NCBI GenBank assembly: GCA_963803265.1
Contig: CAWDLZ010000013.1
Location: forward strand, 62,001-126,000
Reading direction: 5' to 3'
Length of the DNA stretch: 64,000 nt
Source: CAIKMD01 sp963803265
Lineage (GTDB): Bacteria; Pseudomonadota; Alphaproteobacteria; ATCC43930; CGMCC-115725
The translations under genes were made by a program, and so were the position numbers. Of the stretch, positions 38,025-46,514 are shown piece after piece. The number at the start of each line of letters is the position of its first letter. Within the stretch, counting starts at the first letter, position 1. The notes beneath the pieces are model-generated. The model saw nothing but the letters and a program-made list of their open reading frames with translations, was not told the DNA's origin and ran no database searches.

Positions 38025-39056
38025 CTATTGCACGAATTCGTTGGTGAAGAGTCCGTCATAGGAGGCGAGCTTGTCCTCGGGCTTCATCAGCCCGGCATCG
38101 ATGTTGAAGATCTCGGCGTTTTCCATGCCCTTCCCGTTGACGAGAGGCGGGTTCGGGCTGATCTTGCGCACGGTCTCGAAGGCGGCGGCGAGCACCTTTT
38201 CGTCCACCGTCGCGAAGCGCTTCTTCAAGAGCGCGAGGGCATCGGCCGGATGGTCGTGCATGTAGGCTTCCGCCTCGACGAAGCTGCGGCCCATTCCTTC
38301 GCATAGCGCCCGGCGCTGCTGGCAGGTCTCGGGCTTCGTCACGACCACGTTGTTGGCGAAAGGTTCGAGATCGGCGGGCTCGCCGTCCGGGCCGCTCGCG
38401 AGCATCACCGCGTCTCCGGCAAGCACCGGCACCAGGGGCCAGGGCGGCGACATCGCGAAGCCGTCGATCTGCTTCGCTTGGAAGGCCGCGAGCATGTTGG
38501 GCGGCTGCATGAAGGCAATCTGCAATCCGCTCGCGTCGATGCCCGCCCGCTTCGCCATCAGGAGAAGATAGGCATGGATGAGCGAGCCGGTCGCGTCGGC
38601 GGCCATGACGCGGCCGCGCAGCAGCGCGGCGCGTTGCTCGAAAGGCTGCTTCGCGTCGAAGCCCCCGGCATCGGCGAATTCCTTGCGAAGGGCTACCTGA
38701 ATGATCGGCTTGTTCGAGGTCTCGGCGATCGCGAGCAGGCGCTGGCCCTTCTGCGCCGCGCGGGTGACCGAGAGCGAGGAAGGCTGGCCGAAATCGGCGC
38801 TGCCCGAAATGACGGCGTTGAGGGTCCCGACGCCCGCGACCTCGATCATTTTCACGTCGAGGCCGTTTTTCTTGAAAATTCCCAGGTCCTCGGCGAGATA
38901 GGAGGCGCTGAACGAGAGGCTGATCGCCGGATTCGCCAGCACGATCTCGGCGGGCTTGGCATCCTCGGCGCGAACCGGCGCGGCAAGAAGGATCACGAGG
39001 GCGGCAGCGGCGATCCCGGTCGCGCTTCTCGACCGCGATCGAAGCGGATTGGCCAT
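38025..39056 (-). CDS. ABC substrate-binding protein, NMT1/THI5-like (nitrate/sulfonate/taurine type)
   Basis: A 343-residue periplasmic protein with a signal peptide (hydrophobic residues 13-28, cleavage after VRAE). The NMT1 pattern includes SFSASYLAEDLGIFKKNGLDVK and SADFGQPSSLSVTRAAQKG. Such receptors deliver aromatic acids (phthalate), sulfonates or pyrimidine precursors. No SsuC-type permease or ATPase lies nearby. It starts 9 bp after the 2-hydroxyacid dehydrogenase stop, so it is translationally linked to that gene. Confidence 0.88.
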   Translation of the reverse strand: MANPLRSRSRSATGIAAAALVILLAAPVRAEDAKPAEIVLANPAISLSFSASYLAEDLGIFKKNGLDVKMIEVAGVGTLNAVISGSADFGQPSSLSVTRAAQKGQRLLAIAETSNKPIIQVALRKEFADAGGFDAKQPFEQRAALLRGRVMAADATGSLIHAYLLLMAKRAGIDASGLQIAFMQPPNMLAAFQAKQIDGFAMSPPWPLVPVLAGDAVMLASGPDGEPADLEPFANNVVVTKPETCQQRRALCEGMGRSFVEAEAYMHDHPADALALLKKRFATVDEKVLAAAFETVRKISPNPPLVNGKGMENAEIFNIDAGLMKPEDKLASYDGLFTNEFVQ

Positions 39057-39065
39057 GGAATTCTC

Positions 39066-40025
39066 CTACCCGCGCGGCTTGATCAGCCGGATCGGCTTGC
39101 CGTCGAGGAAGGCGCGGATGTTCTCGACCGCATCGGCATAGTTGGCGCGCAGATTTTCCTCGATCACATAGCCGAGATGCGGCGTGAGGACGACATTGTC
39201 GAGGGCGAAGAACGGGTGATCCTTGCCGACCGGCTCATGGTCATAGACGTCGATCGCGGCGCCGGCGAGGCGCTTGCCCTTCAACGCCGCGACCAGCGCG
39301 GCCTGATCGACGATCGGCCCGCGCGAGGTATTGACGAGATAGGCGTTCGGTTTCATCAGCCCGAGCTCGGCCGCGCCGACGAGGCCGCGGCTCGACGGGT
39401 TGAGGCCGACATGGATGGTGACGATGTCGGCGCGCCGAAACAGCTCGTCCTTCTCGACGCGCCGCGCGCCGAGCTCGGCGGCCCGCGCATCGGTAAGGCT
39501 GCGGCTCCAGGCGACGATGTCGAGGCCGAAGGCCTTGGCGTAGCCCGCGACCATGGCGCCGAGCCGCCCGAGCCCGATGATGCCGATGGTCCGGCCCTTG
39601 GCGCTATGGCCGATGGTGGTCTGCCACTTGCCCTGGCGGATGGAGCGGTCCTCGAAGGGGATGTTGCGCAACAGCGCGAGAATGAGCCCCCAAGTCAGCT
39701 CGGCCGTGGCATGGCCGACCCCTTCGGTGCCGCAAAAGGCGATGCCGCGTTCGGCGAGCGCGGCCGCGTCCACCGAGGCGTTCTGCATCCCAGTCGTGAT
39801 GACGAGGCGAAGATTGGGCAGCTTGTCGAGGAGCGGGCGCGGCAGCGGCGTGCGCTCGCGCATGAGCACCAGGCATTCGAAGGGATGGAGGCGCTTGGCC
39901 AGCGTATCGAGATCGGCGATGTGCTCGGGGAAGGCCTCGATCTGGGCGTCGGGATGGAGGCTTTTCCAATCGGCGAACTGCAAGGCCACGCCCTGATAAT
40001 CGTCGAGAACCGCAACCCGCATCAT
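39066..40025 (-). CDS. D-2-hydroxyacid dehydrogenase (NAD-dependent, SerA/GhrB-like)
   Basis: A 319-residue NAD-dependent dehydrogenase that interconverts 2-ketoacids and D-2-hydroxyacids. The Rossmann motif is IGIIGLGRLGAMVA (about 147-160). The catalytic Arg is in NTSRGPIVD, Glu in DVYDHEPVG and His in TPHLGYV. The first of two consecutive ATGs is chosen because GGGAGG lies about 11 bp upstream. It is the first gene of the minus-strand unit, divergent from the hypothetical gene at 40.3 kb across 241 bp. Confidence 0.92.
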   Translation of the reverse strand: MMRVAVLDDYQGVALQFADWKSLHPDAQIEAFPEHIADLDTLAKRLHPFECLVLMRERTPLPRPLLDKLPNLRLVITTGMQNASVDAAALAERGIAFCGTEGVGHATAELTWGLILALLRNIPFEDRSIRQGKWQTTIGHSAKGRTIGIIGLGRLGAMVAGYAKAFGLDIVAWSRSLTDARAAELGARRVEKDELFRRADIVTIHVGLNPSSRGLVGAAELGLMKPNAYLVNTSRGPIVDQAALVAALKGKRLAGAAIDVYDHEPVGKDHPFFALDNVVLTPHLGYVIEENLRANYADAVENIRAFLDGKPIRLIKPRG

Positions 40026-40266
40026 GGCTGAACTGCCTCCCACCGGCCTGAATTTGCATCAGTTTGGCGCTCGGCGCGGCGCGGCGCAAGCGGACCCGGC
40101 CTTGTCCCCGTGGCCGGCTGCCCCGCCGCCTCGGCCAGCGTTTACCGCGTCTTTACCGATCCGCAATAACTTTGCCCTCTGCGCCGGCCAACGGCCCGGC
40201 GGCGAGGCTAGCTTCGTGCCCGAAACGGTTTGCGAGTGCCGGTGGCCCAAGGGAAATGTCGATGCC

Positions 40267-41224
40267 GTGAGCAGCGCCGCACTCGAGATAACGAGCCGCG
40301 AGGTCGATCGCAGCACGCACTTCCTCTTCGAGCACAAGATACTTCCAGCTCAAGGGGGCGCGTTTTGCCCTGACCGATGACGAGACCCGGCCCGCCTTCC
40401 ACATCGACCTCGGCGTGCTCGTGGCGGCGCTCGGGCTCGCCACGCTGCGGACCGAATTCGGCATCGATCCGGAATCGCCGGATGGCGTCCTCTTGGAGAT
40501 CGTCGAGAAAAGTCTGCGCTTCGTGAGAGAGATCCGGCCGGGCAATTCGATCCCGCGCGAACTTTTGGACGGCACCGCGTCGTGGTCGGTCGAGCCCCGG
40601 CACCGGCTCCGCGCCAAGGCGCATCTCTGGGCCCGCGCGCTCGGCAGCGACGAGACGACGGACGCCACGGACACGGAGCTGCAAAGCTTTGTCGGGAACC
40701 CCGATACCATCGCGCGTCACCAACGCGCCACGGCCGAGATCGCCAAGAAAATCGCCAACGGCATGGACGCCGAGGGGGTCGCGGCGCGCCTCGACACCCT
40801 TGCCCGCGAACTCGCCTATATCGAGGCGCTGCGCGAGCAGTGCGGCTACATCCTCGCCATCGTTCCCAAGGTCAACCAGCTCGCGCGGGTCTACCACAGC
40901 GACCGCGCCATCGTGGACGAACTGTCGCGCATTCGCACGCTGCTGTTGCGGCCGATCGAGGAGTTTGACGGGATCTTCGCCCGCTTGGGCAATCGCAACG
41001 GCGACGTCGCCACGGCCCTGGACGACTTCCAGGCCCATCTCAACTTCATCCGCGAGCAGCGCGACGACGTGCATCAGAGCATGATGAAGTGGGAGCCGAT
41101 TCTCGCCGGTTGGAGCTCGATCGAGATGGCGCGCCACACCGCGACCGAAAGCAAGATCACCGAGCTTTACCGCTTTACCGCGCGCCACTATGTGACACAA
41201 CAGGCTTGGTCCCACCCCGACTAG
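40267..41224 (+). CDS. Conserved hypothetical protein with long helical region, frameshifted near the N-terminus
   Basis: Not recognised by family. The restored protein is about 318 residues: an N-terminal ~75-residue globular part (HFLFEHKYFQLKGARFALT) and a mainly helical, charged C-terminal two-thirds that could form a coiled coil (for example around LDTLARELAYIEALREQCGY). No signal peptide or membrane segment. The frame breaks at about 40340: AAGATAC carries one extra A. The GTG at 40267 is the best start; the region before it contains stops in the frame. Codon use matches the neighbours. It stands alone between divergent and downstream genes, and no function is proposed. Confidence 0.6.
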
Positions 41225-41312
41225 CGTGGCGAATCCCAACCGTGCTCGCCGACTTCCCGCTTAGGGCCGCATTGCCTATCCTCTTTCGAGCGGAGCCGCG
41301 GGAGGGCACGTC

Positions 41313-42435
41313 ATGGCTGGTGCGCTCGATGGAATCCTGGTGGTGGCGTTGGAGCAGGCGGTGGCTGCGCCGCTCGCCAGCTGCCGGCTCGCCGATGCCG
41401 GCGCGCGGGTCATCAAGATCGAGCGCCCCGAGGGCGATTTCGCGCGGCGCTACGATCGCGTGGCGTTGGGGCAGAGCGCCTATTTCGTGTGGCTCAATCG
41501 CGGCAAGGAATCGCTCGTTCTCGACATCAAGGCGCCCGAGGATCGCGACCTCCTGACGCGCATCCTCGCGCGCGCCGACGTCTTCATCCAGAACCTTGCG
41601 CCGGGCGCCGCTGCACGCGCCGGGTTCGATCCGGCCGCGCTACGGCGCCGCTGGCCGCGCCTCGTTGTCTGCTCGATCAGCGGCTATGGCGAGGACGGCC
41701 CCGATCGCGACCGGAAGGCCTATGATCTCCTCATCCAAGGCGGAGACCGGGCTCGCCGACATCACGGGGTCGCCGGCGGGGCCGGGCCGCGTCGGGGTGT
41801 CGGTCTCCGACATCGCGGCCGGCCTCGATGCCTATGCCGGGATCCTCGCCGCGCTCTATGCGCGCGAGCGCACCGGGGAGGGCGCGCTGATCGAGACCTC
41901 GCTGTTCGCGGCGACCGCCGAGTGGATGGCGGTGCCGCTCCTCCATCACGATTATGGCGGCAAGGCGCCCGAGCGCGTCGGATTGCGCCATCCCTCGATT
42001 GCGCCCTATGGCGCCTTCGCGACCGGCGACGGCCAAACGCTCATCCTCAGCATCCAGAACGAGCGCGAATGGGTGCGCTTCTGCGACGCCGTCCTGGGCC
42101 AGCCCGCGCTCGCGTCCGATCCGCGCTTTGCCGACAATCGGAGCCGGGTCGCCAATCGCGCGGCGCTCGAGGCGATCATCGCCGAGCGCTTCGCTGCCGA
42201 GCCGCGCGAGGCGGTCGCCGCGCGGCTCGATACGGCCGGGATCGCCTATGGCAAGCTCAACAGCGTCGCCGATTTTGCTCGGCACCCGCAGCTTCGCCGG
42301 ATGGCGACCCCGACCGCTTCGGGCCTCATCGCTGTCCCCGCGCCGCCCGGCCGGCCACCCGGGGCACAGAACGCCTTGCCGGTCCCCGAGCTCGGCCAGC
42401 ACAGCGCCGCGATCCGCCGGGAATTTGCCCCTTAG
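41313..42435 (+). CDS. CaiB/BaiF (class III) CoA-transferase, frameshifted
   Basis: Moves CoA between carboxylic acids through a covalent aspartyl-CoA intermediate. The N-terminus has LASCRLADAGARVIKIERPEGDFAR, the catalytic Asp lies in KAYDLLIQAE and the middle contains GEGALIETSLFA, all class III features. The frame breaks at about 41738: CATCCAAGGCGG carries one extra A relative to LLIQAETGLADITG. Restored length is about 374 residues, usual for itaconyl- or mesaconyl-CoA-transferase relatives. The ATG at 41313 follows GGGAGGGCA. It may activate an organic acid from the catabolic region upstream. Confidence 0.87.
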
Positions 42436-42465
42436 CCAGCCTGCGGCACCGCGCCGCAGCAGCTA

Positions 42466-42593
42466 TTGTGCGTTGCACCATAACGCCTTAGCGAGCGAGG
42501 TTACCTGCTAAAAACTCGGCAAAAATAAATTTTTGAGCGATAGGTTTTTTGTGGTTGATTTGGCAGTGCTGCTGCACTACATTGTGCATTGCG
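42466..42593 (+). promoter_or_regulatory. TGC-rich operator-like sites resembling AniA/PhaR boxes
   Basis: Three related elements: GTGC-N3-GCAC at 42468-42478, GTGC-N4-GCAC at 42566-42577, and TTGTGCATTGCG at 42582-42593. They resemble the TGC-rich sites bound by the PHA-responsive repressor AniA/PhaR in alphaproteobacteria. The second lies between the -35 and -10 elements and the third covers the expected transcription start of the small RNA gene, the right place for repression. Confidence 0.5.
42555..42583 (+). promoter_or_regulatory. Sigma-70 promoter of a small RNA gene
   Basis: TTGATT at 42555-42560, a 17-nt spacer and TACATT at 42578-42583. The predicted start is near 42590. The region is notably AT-rich compared with its surroundings, and no coding frame follows before the terminator. 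Confidence 0.65.
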
Positions 42594-42684
42594 GCATCGG
42601 TCGTCGCCCGACGACCTGCCGTACGTCTTCTAGGCGTTTCCTCCCTAAACTTGGGCCGTGCTTTGGCACGGCCCTTTTCTTTTC
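42590..42684 (+). ncRNA. mmgR: Small regulatory RNA, alpha-r8/MmgR-like
   Basis: A ~90-nt transcript is predicted between a good promoter and a strong intrinsic terminator, with no open frame. It has a 5' hairpin (42599-42606 with 42609-42616), then an unpaired stretch holding TTTCCTCCCT at 42637-42646, then the terminator hairpin. This layout and the CU-rich anti-Shine-Dalgarno loop resemble the alphaproteobacterial alpha-r8 family, whose Sinorhizobium member MmgR limits polyhydroxybutyrate and phasin levels and is controlled by AniA. AniA/PhaR-like sites in this promoter support that reading. The sRNA gene itself is well supported; the family name is an inference from memory of the motif. 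Confidence 0.6.
42653..42683 (+). terminator. Rho-independent terminator
   Basis: Perfect 9-bp stem GGGCCGTGC / GCACGGCCC with a TTTG loop, followed by TTTTCTTTT. It is the strongest terminator in the window and ends the small RNA; the GNAT gene stop codon from the other strand lies 12 bp further on. Confidence 0.9.
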
Positions 42685-42694
42685 TGGCTTGGGT

Positions 42695-43240
42695 TCAGCC
42701 CGGCGGCGCCGAGGCGCCTGGGCCCATTGGGCGCTGCATCAGCACGCTGTCGACCCAGCGACCGAGCTTGAACCCGATGTTGGGCTGAAGCCCGACGCGG
42801 GCGAAGCCGAGTCTCTCGTGCAACCCGATCGAGGCGGCGTTGGCGCTGTCGCCAATTACCGCGACCAGATGCCGGTAGCCCGACGCGGCGCAGCGCTCGA
42901 CCAGCAGCGTCAGCAACGCCCGGCCGATGCCGCGCCGGGTCGCCGCCGGGGCGACATAGACCGAATCCTCGACCGTGAAGCGGTAGCCCGAGCGCGGACG
43001 GTAGGGGGAGGCAAAGGCAAAGCCCAGCACTTGACCGCGCGCATCGCAGGCAATGAGAAAGGGCATGCCGGCGCCGCGCACGGCGATCCGGCGCTGCGCC
43101 ATCTCGGCTTCGGTCGGCGGAGTTTCGTCGAAGGTCGCGAGCGAGGTGCGGACGTAATGCGCGTAGAGCGCGGTCACCGCGGCGATGTCCGCTTCCTCGC
43201 AATCGCGCAGGGTGCAAGGCGCCGACGCCCCTTCGATCAC
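42695..43240 (-). CDS. GNAT family N-acetyltransferase (phosphinothricin acetyltransferase-like)
   Basis: A 181-residue acetyl-CoA-dependent acetyltransferase. The acetyl-CoA loop is RRGIGRALL (about residues 101-109), and TFDETPPTEAEM near residue 36 plus GFKLGRWVDSVLMQR near the end are typical of the Pat/MnaT branch, which acetylates methionine sulfoximine or phosphinothricin-like amino acids. Its ATG overlaps the stop of the N-formylglutamate amidohydrolase gene (ATGA), so both are translated together. The native substrate is unknown. Confidence 0.88.
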   Translation of the reverse strand: MIEGASAPCTLRDCEEADIAAVTALYAHYVRTSLATFDETPPTEAEMAQRRIAVRGAGMPFLIACDARGQVLGFAFASPYRPRSGYRFTVEDSVYVAPAATRRGIGRALLTLLVERCAASGYRHLVAVIGDSANAASIGLHERLGFARVGLQPNIGFKLGRWVDSVLMQRPMGPGASAPPG

Positions 43241-44127
43241 GCCGGCCTCAGCCGCGCCGGGTCGATGGCGGCGAGCGCGGCGGCGAGGTCCTGCATATCC
43301 GCGGCGAGCTGCGCGAAGTAGGGTTTCCGCTCATAGCTGCGCTCGTCCATGTAGAGGCCGCGGCCCAGTTCGATCTGCAGGCAATGCCCGCCATCGCCGG
43401 GCTTGCCGTAATGGCTCGTGGTGAAGCCGCCGGCATAGGGCGTGTTGCGGGCCACGGCATAACCCTTGTCGGTCAGGACACGTTGCGCCGTGTCGGCGAC
43501 GATCGGATCGCACGAGGTGCCGTGGCAGTCGCCGAGCACGATATCGACCGCACCGCGGTGACCCGCGCGGACCGAGGGAAGGGTCGTCGATGGCATCGAG
43601 TGGCAATCGAGCAAAAGATAAAACCCGAAGCGGTTGCGCGTCGCCTCGACGAGCTGGCTCAGCGCCCGGTGATAGGGCCGATAGAGCCGCTCGATGCGCT
43701 GCACAGCCTCGGCAAAACGAAGCTTGCGCGCGTAGATTTCCTCGCCCGAGGCGACGACGCGCGCAATCGTGCCGAGCCCCACGCGCACCCGCGGCGAATG
43801 GGAGTTGACGAAATCGGGCAGCGGATCCTCGAACATCGCCGGATCGAGCTCGAACGGCTCGCGGTTGGGGTCGAGATAGGCGCGGGCGAAACAAGCCTTC
43901 ACTAGCGGCGCCCCGAGCGCCGGCACGGCGCGGAAAATCTCGTCCACATAGCTGTCTTCCGAGCGCCGCAGAGCGCGGGCATCGAGCCGCGAGGCGGCAA
44001 GGAGATCGGGCGGATAGGTGGTGCCGCTATGGGGCGAGGCCAGCACCAAAGGCAATGTCTGCCGGGAAGCGGCGGCGACTTCGACCGCCGGCTCGACCGC
44101 CATGGGAACTGCCACGTGCCCCTCCAT
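43237..44127 (-). CDS. N-formylglutamate amidohydrolase family protein
   Basis: A 296-residue zinc hydrolase of the HutG/FGase family, which removes formyl from N-formylglutamate at the end of histidine breakdown or acts on related substrates. Metal-site motifs are ASPHSGTTYP, AYLDPNREPFELDP and LLDCHSMPSTT. The start is uncertain: ATG 44127 gives the longest protein, while ATG 44103 (MAVEPA) is preceded at some distance by GGAGGGG. No other hut genes are present. It is coupled to the GNAT gene. Confidence 0.87.
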   Translation of the reverse strand: MEGHVAVPMAVEPAVEVAAASRQTLPLVLASPHSGTTYPPDLLAASRLDARALRRSEDSYVDEIFRAVPALGAPLVKACFARAYLDPNREPFELDPAMFEDPLPDFVNSHSPRVRVGLGTIARVVASGEEIYARKLRFAEAVQRIERLYRPYHRALSQLVEATRNRFGFYLLLDCHSMPSTTLPSVRAGHRGAVDIVLGDCHGTSCDPIVADTAQRVLTDKGYAVARNTPYAGGFTTSHYGKPGDGGHCLQIELGRGLYMDERSYERKPYFAQLAADMQDLAAALAAIDPARLRPA

Positions 44128-44252
44128 GGCGCGAATTTAGTAGCTATCCGGGCGCGCTGCCACCCCCTCTCGGGGCGATCGGCCGGCACGACGTAAACGC
44201 TTCGTTTATTCCCTCCCGGTAAGGTTTCGCCACGAATTCCAGGGATACCGCA

Positions 44253-44612
44253 ATGGCCCGTATTCTTCTCGCCGAGGACGACGACAATCTGCGCTTCTTC
44301 CTCGCCCGCGCCCTGCGCCGCGCCGGGCACGAGGTGAACGACTACCCCGATGGCGATGCCGCGCTCGGCTGGATGAACGAGCACGCGGTCGACCTGCTGC
44401 TCGCCGACGTGGTGATGCCCGGCCTCGACGGCATCGAGCTCGCGCGCCGGGCGAGCGACATGTGGCCGCATCTGCGCGTCATCTTCATCACGGGCTTTGC
44501 CGGCGTCGCGCTGCGCGAGGCGCGCGCCATGTCGCCCGAGGCGACCGTGCTCGAAAAGCCCTTCCATCTGCGCCAACTGGTCAGCGAGATCGACCGTTTT
44601 CTCGCGGCGTAA
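44253..44612 (+). CDS. cpdR: Single-domain response regulator CpdR
   Basis: A 119-residue receiver domain with no output domain. The acidic pocket is E8-D9-D10, the phosphorylation site Asp52 in LLADVVMPGLDG and the conserved Lys in VLEKPF. Sequence and length match Caulobacter CpdR, which in its unphosphorylated form primes the ClpXP protease for cell-cycle substrates and is phosphorylated through CckA-ChpT. It stands alone, followed by a tRNA gene. The start has CAGGGA upstream. Confidence 0.93.
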   Translation: MARILLAEDDDNLRFFLARALRRAGHEVNDYPDGDAALGWMNEHAVDLLLADVVMPGLDGIELARRASDMWPHLRVIFITGFAGVALREARAMSPEATVLEKPFHLRQLVSEIDRFLAA

Positions 44613-44628
44613 TCGGCGCCGGGCTATC

Positions 44629-44657
44629 TTGTCAGCGGCCGCGAATTGGGATACACC
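44629..44657 (+). promoter_or_regulatory. Promoter of tRNA-Val
   Basis: TTGTCA at 44629-44634, a 17-nt spacer and TACACC at 44652-44657, ending 16 bp before the mature tRNA 5' end. Confidence 0.55.
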
Positions 44658-44672
44658 CCCGAACCCTTGAGG

Positions 44673-44747
44673 GGGCGCGTAGCTCAGCGGGAGAGCACTA
44701 CCTTGACATGGTAGGGGTCACAGGTTCAATCCCTGTCGCGCCCACCA
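44673..44747 (+). tRNA. tRNA-Val (anticodon GAC), CCA encoded
   Basis: Cloverleaf read by eye: acceptor GGGCGCG pairs with CGCGCCC (44737-44743), D-arm GCTC/GAGC, anticodon stem CTACC/GGTAG with loop TTGACAT (anticodon GAC), and T-arm ACAGG/CCTGT with TTCAATC. The terminal CCA is encoded at 44745-44747. Confidence 0.97.
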
Positions 44748-45066
44748 GCTTCGCGGTCCCGATATCATTGCCACGCGCCGCGCCGTCGGGCGGCGCGCGG
44801 CGGCCGCAATCGACCTTCAGGTATTCGCCGGCCTCGCGGTCCTCGTACGACATTACCGCCGACAGGATCGAGCAGATGCTGCGCGTCGTGCGGGTGGTGA
44901 AATTCCCGGGCGCGTTCATCCCGGTGGTTTGGAAGCGGACGGCGATCCGGGTCATGCGGTCGCCGGGCACCGGGATGAAGGGCAGGGCCAAGCCCAACAA
45001 GACGACGACGGCAAACGCCAGGTCGCGCCAATCCGTGCCGTTCAAGATTGGTCTATGCGCTGCCAT
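44698..45066 (-). CDS. Small hypothetical protein, one membrane segment; 3' end overlaps tRNA-Val
   Basis: A 122-codon frame starting MAAHRPILNGTDWRDLAF with one hydrophobic helix (about residues 16-32) and a hydrophilic remainder. Codon use in the first 105 codons looks genuine. The last ~14 codons (GATGIEPVTPTMSR) run antisense through the tRNA, a known translation artefact, so the true protein may be shorter, differently ended or frameshifted near 44750. No family is recognised. The region between the tRNA and the aminotransferase gene holds nothing else. Confidence 0.4.
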   Translation of the reverse strand: MAAHRPILNGTDWRDLAFAVVVLLGLALPFIPVPGDRMTRIAVRFQTTGMNAPGNFTTRTTRSICSILSAVMSYEDREAGEYLKVDCGRRAPPDGAARGNDIGTAKLVGATGIEPVTPTMSR

Positions 45067-45206
45067 GTCCCCTCCTCGCTCATCCTAGGCGGGATCGGGG
45101 CATCTTCATCCCCGCCGCCGGATTTCGTCCCTGTGGCGGCTTCGGCCCAGCCCCCTCTCGCCTCGGGCCGCGCCAAGGCTTAAGATAACTGTCCCGCTCC
45201 GATCCG

Positions 45207-46460
45207 ATGGCCGTCATGCAAGAAGAATTCTACCGCATCAAAAGGCTGCCGCCTTACGTCTTCGCCGAGGTCAACGCCCTCAAAGCGCAGGCCCGGGCGG
45301 CCGGTCGCGACGTCATCGATCTGGGCATGGGCAACCCCGACGGGGCGACGCCGGACCATATCGTCAAGAAGCTGATCGAGACGGTGCAAAATCCGCGCGC
45401 TCACGGCTATTCGGCGTCGCGCGGCATCGCCGGCTTGCGGCGTGCGCAGGCGGCTTATTACGCGCGGCGCTTCGGCGTCGAGCTCGATCCCGAGCGCGAG
45501 GTCATCGTGACCCTTGGCTCGAAAGAGGGCCTCGCCAATCTGGCGCAGGCGATCACCGCGCCGGGCGACGTCGTCCTCGCGCCCAATCCGACCTATCCGA
45601 TCCATGCCTTCGGCTTCATCATCGCGGGCGCCTCGGTGCGCGACGTGCCGATCGGGCCCGGCATCGATTTTATGTCGGAACTGAAGCGGGCTTGCGCCTC
45701 GAGCGTGCCCAAGCCGCTCGCGCTGGTGATCAACTTCCCGGCCAATCCGACGGCCCAGATCGTCGATCTCGCTTTCTACGCCGAGCTCGTCGATTTCTGC
45801 CGCCGCAGCAATATCTATCTTCTGTCCGATCTCGCTTATGCCGAGATTTATTTCGACGGCAATCCGCCGCCTTCGGTGTTGCAGGTGCCGGGCGCCAAGG
45901 ACATCGCGGTCGAGTTCACCTCGCTCAGCAAGACCTATTCGATGGCGGGCTGGCGGATCGGCTTCGCGGTCGGCAACGCGCGGCTGATCGGCGCGCTGGC
46001 GCGGGTCAAATCCTATCTCGATTACGGCGCCTTCACGCCGATCCAGGTCGCGGCGACCGCCGCGCTCAATGGCCCGCAGGACTGCATCCTCGAGATCCGC
46101 GAGCGCTACCGGACGCGCCGCGACGTTCTGGTCGAAGGGCTGCACCAGGCCGGCTGGGATATCCCGCCGCCGCCCGCCACGATGTTCGCCTGGGCGCCGG
46201 TGCCGGCCGCCTTCCAGGAAATGGGCAGCGTCGCGTTCTCGAAGCTCCTGCTCGAGCACGCGAATGTCGCGGTTTCGCCCGGCGTGGGCTTCGGCGAATA
46301 CGGCGAAAATTATGTCCGGATCGCGCTCGTCGAGAATCGGCAGCGCTTGCGCCAGGCAACGCGCAACATCAAGCAGTTTCTCGGTGGACGCTCTTTGGCG
46401 TCCAACGGCCCAATACGGGCGCCGCGCAAGCAACAAGTGGCCGAGGCGCCCGGGAAGTAA
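45207..46460 (+). CDS. Pyridoxal-phosphate-dependent aminotransferase (AlaC / LL-diaminopimelate aminotransferase-like)
   Basis: A 417-residue class I aminotransferase. The N-terminal IKRLPPYVFAEVNALKAQAR and IDLGMGNPDGATP are hallmarks of the AlaC group that transfers amino groups among alanine, glutamate and pyruvate. The PLP lysine is K242 in SLSKTYSMAGWR. In many proteobacteria this gene precedes homoserine dehydrogenase; here the next gene is a methyltransferase. The C-terminal ~20 residues are basic and poorly conserved. Confidence 0.9.
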   Translation: MAVMQEEFYRIKRLPPYVFAEVNALKAQARAAGRDVIDLGMGNPDGATPDHIVKKLIETVQNPRAHGYSASRGIAGLRRAQAAYYARRFGVELDPEREVIVTLGSKEGLANLAQAITAPGDVVLAPNPTYPIHAFGFIIAGASVRDVPIGPGIDFMSELKRACASSVPKPLALVINFPANPTAQIVDLAFYAELVDFCRRSNIYLLSDLAYAEIYFDGNPPPSVLQVPGAKDIAVEFTSLSKTYSMAGWRIGFAVGNARLIGALARVKSYLDYGAFTPIQVAATAALNGPQDCILEIRERYRTRRDVLVEGLHQAGWDIPPPPATMFAWAPVPAAFQEMGSVAFSKLLLEHANVAVSPGVGFGEYGENYVRIALVENRQRLRQATRNIKQFLGGRSLASNGPIRAPRKQQVAEAPGK

Positions 46461-46514
46461 CCCGGCGGGCCGCGGGGAAGGATTTTGGGCGCGGCGGCGC
46501 CGCGCGGGGTCTGG

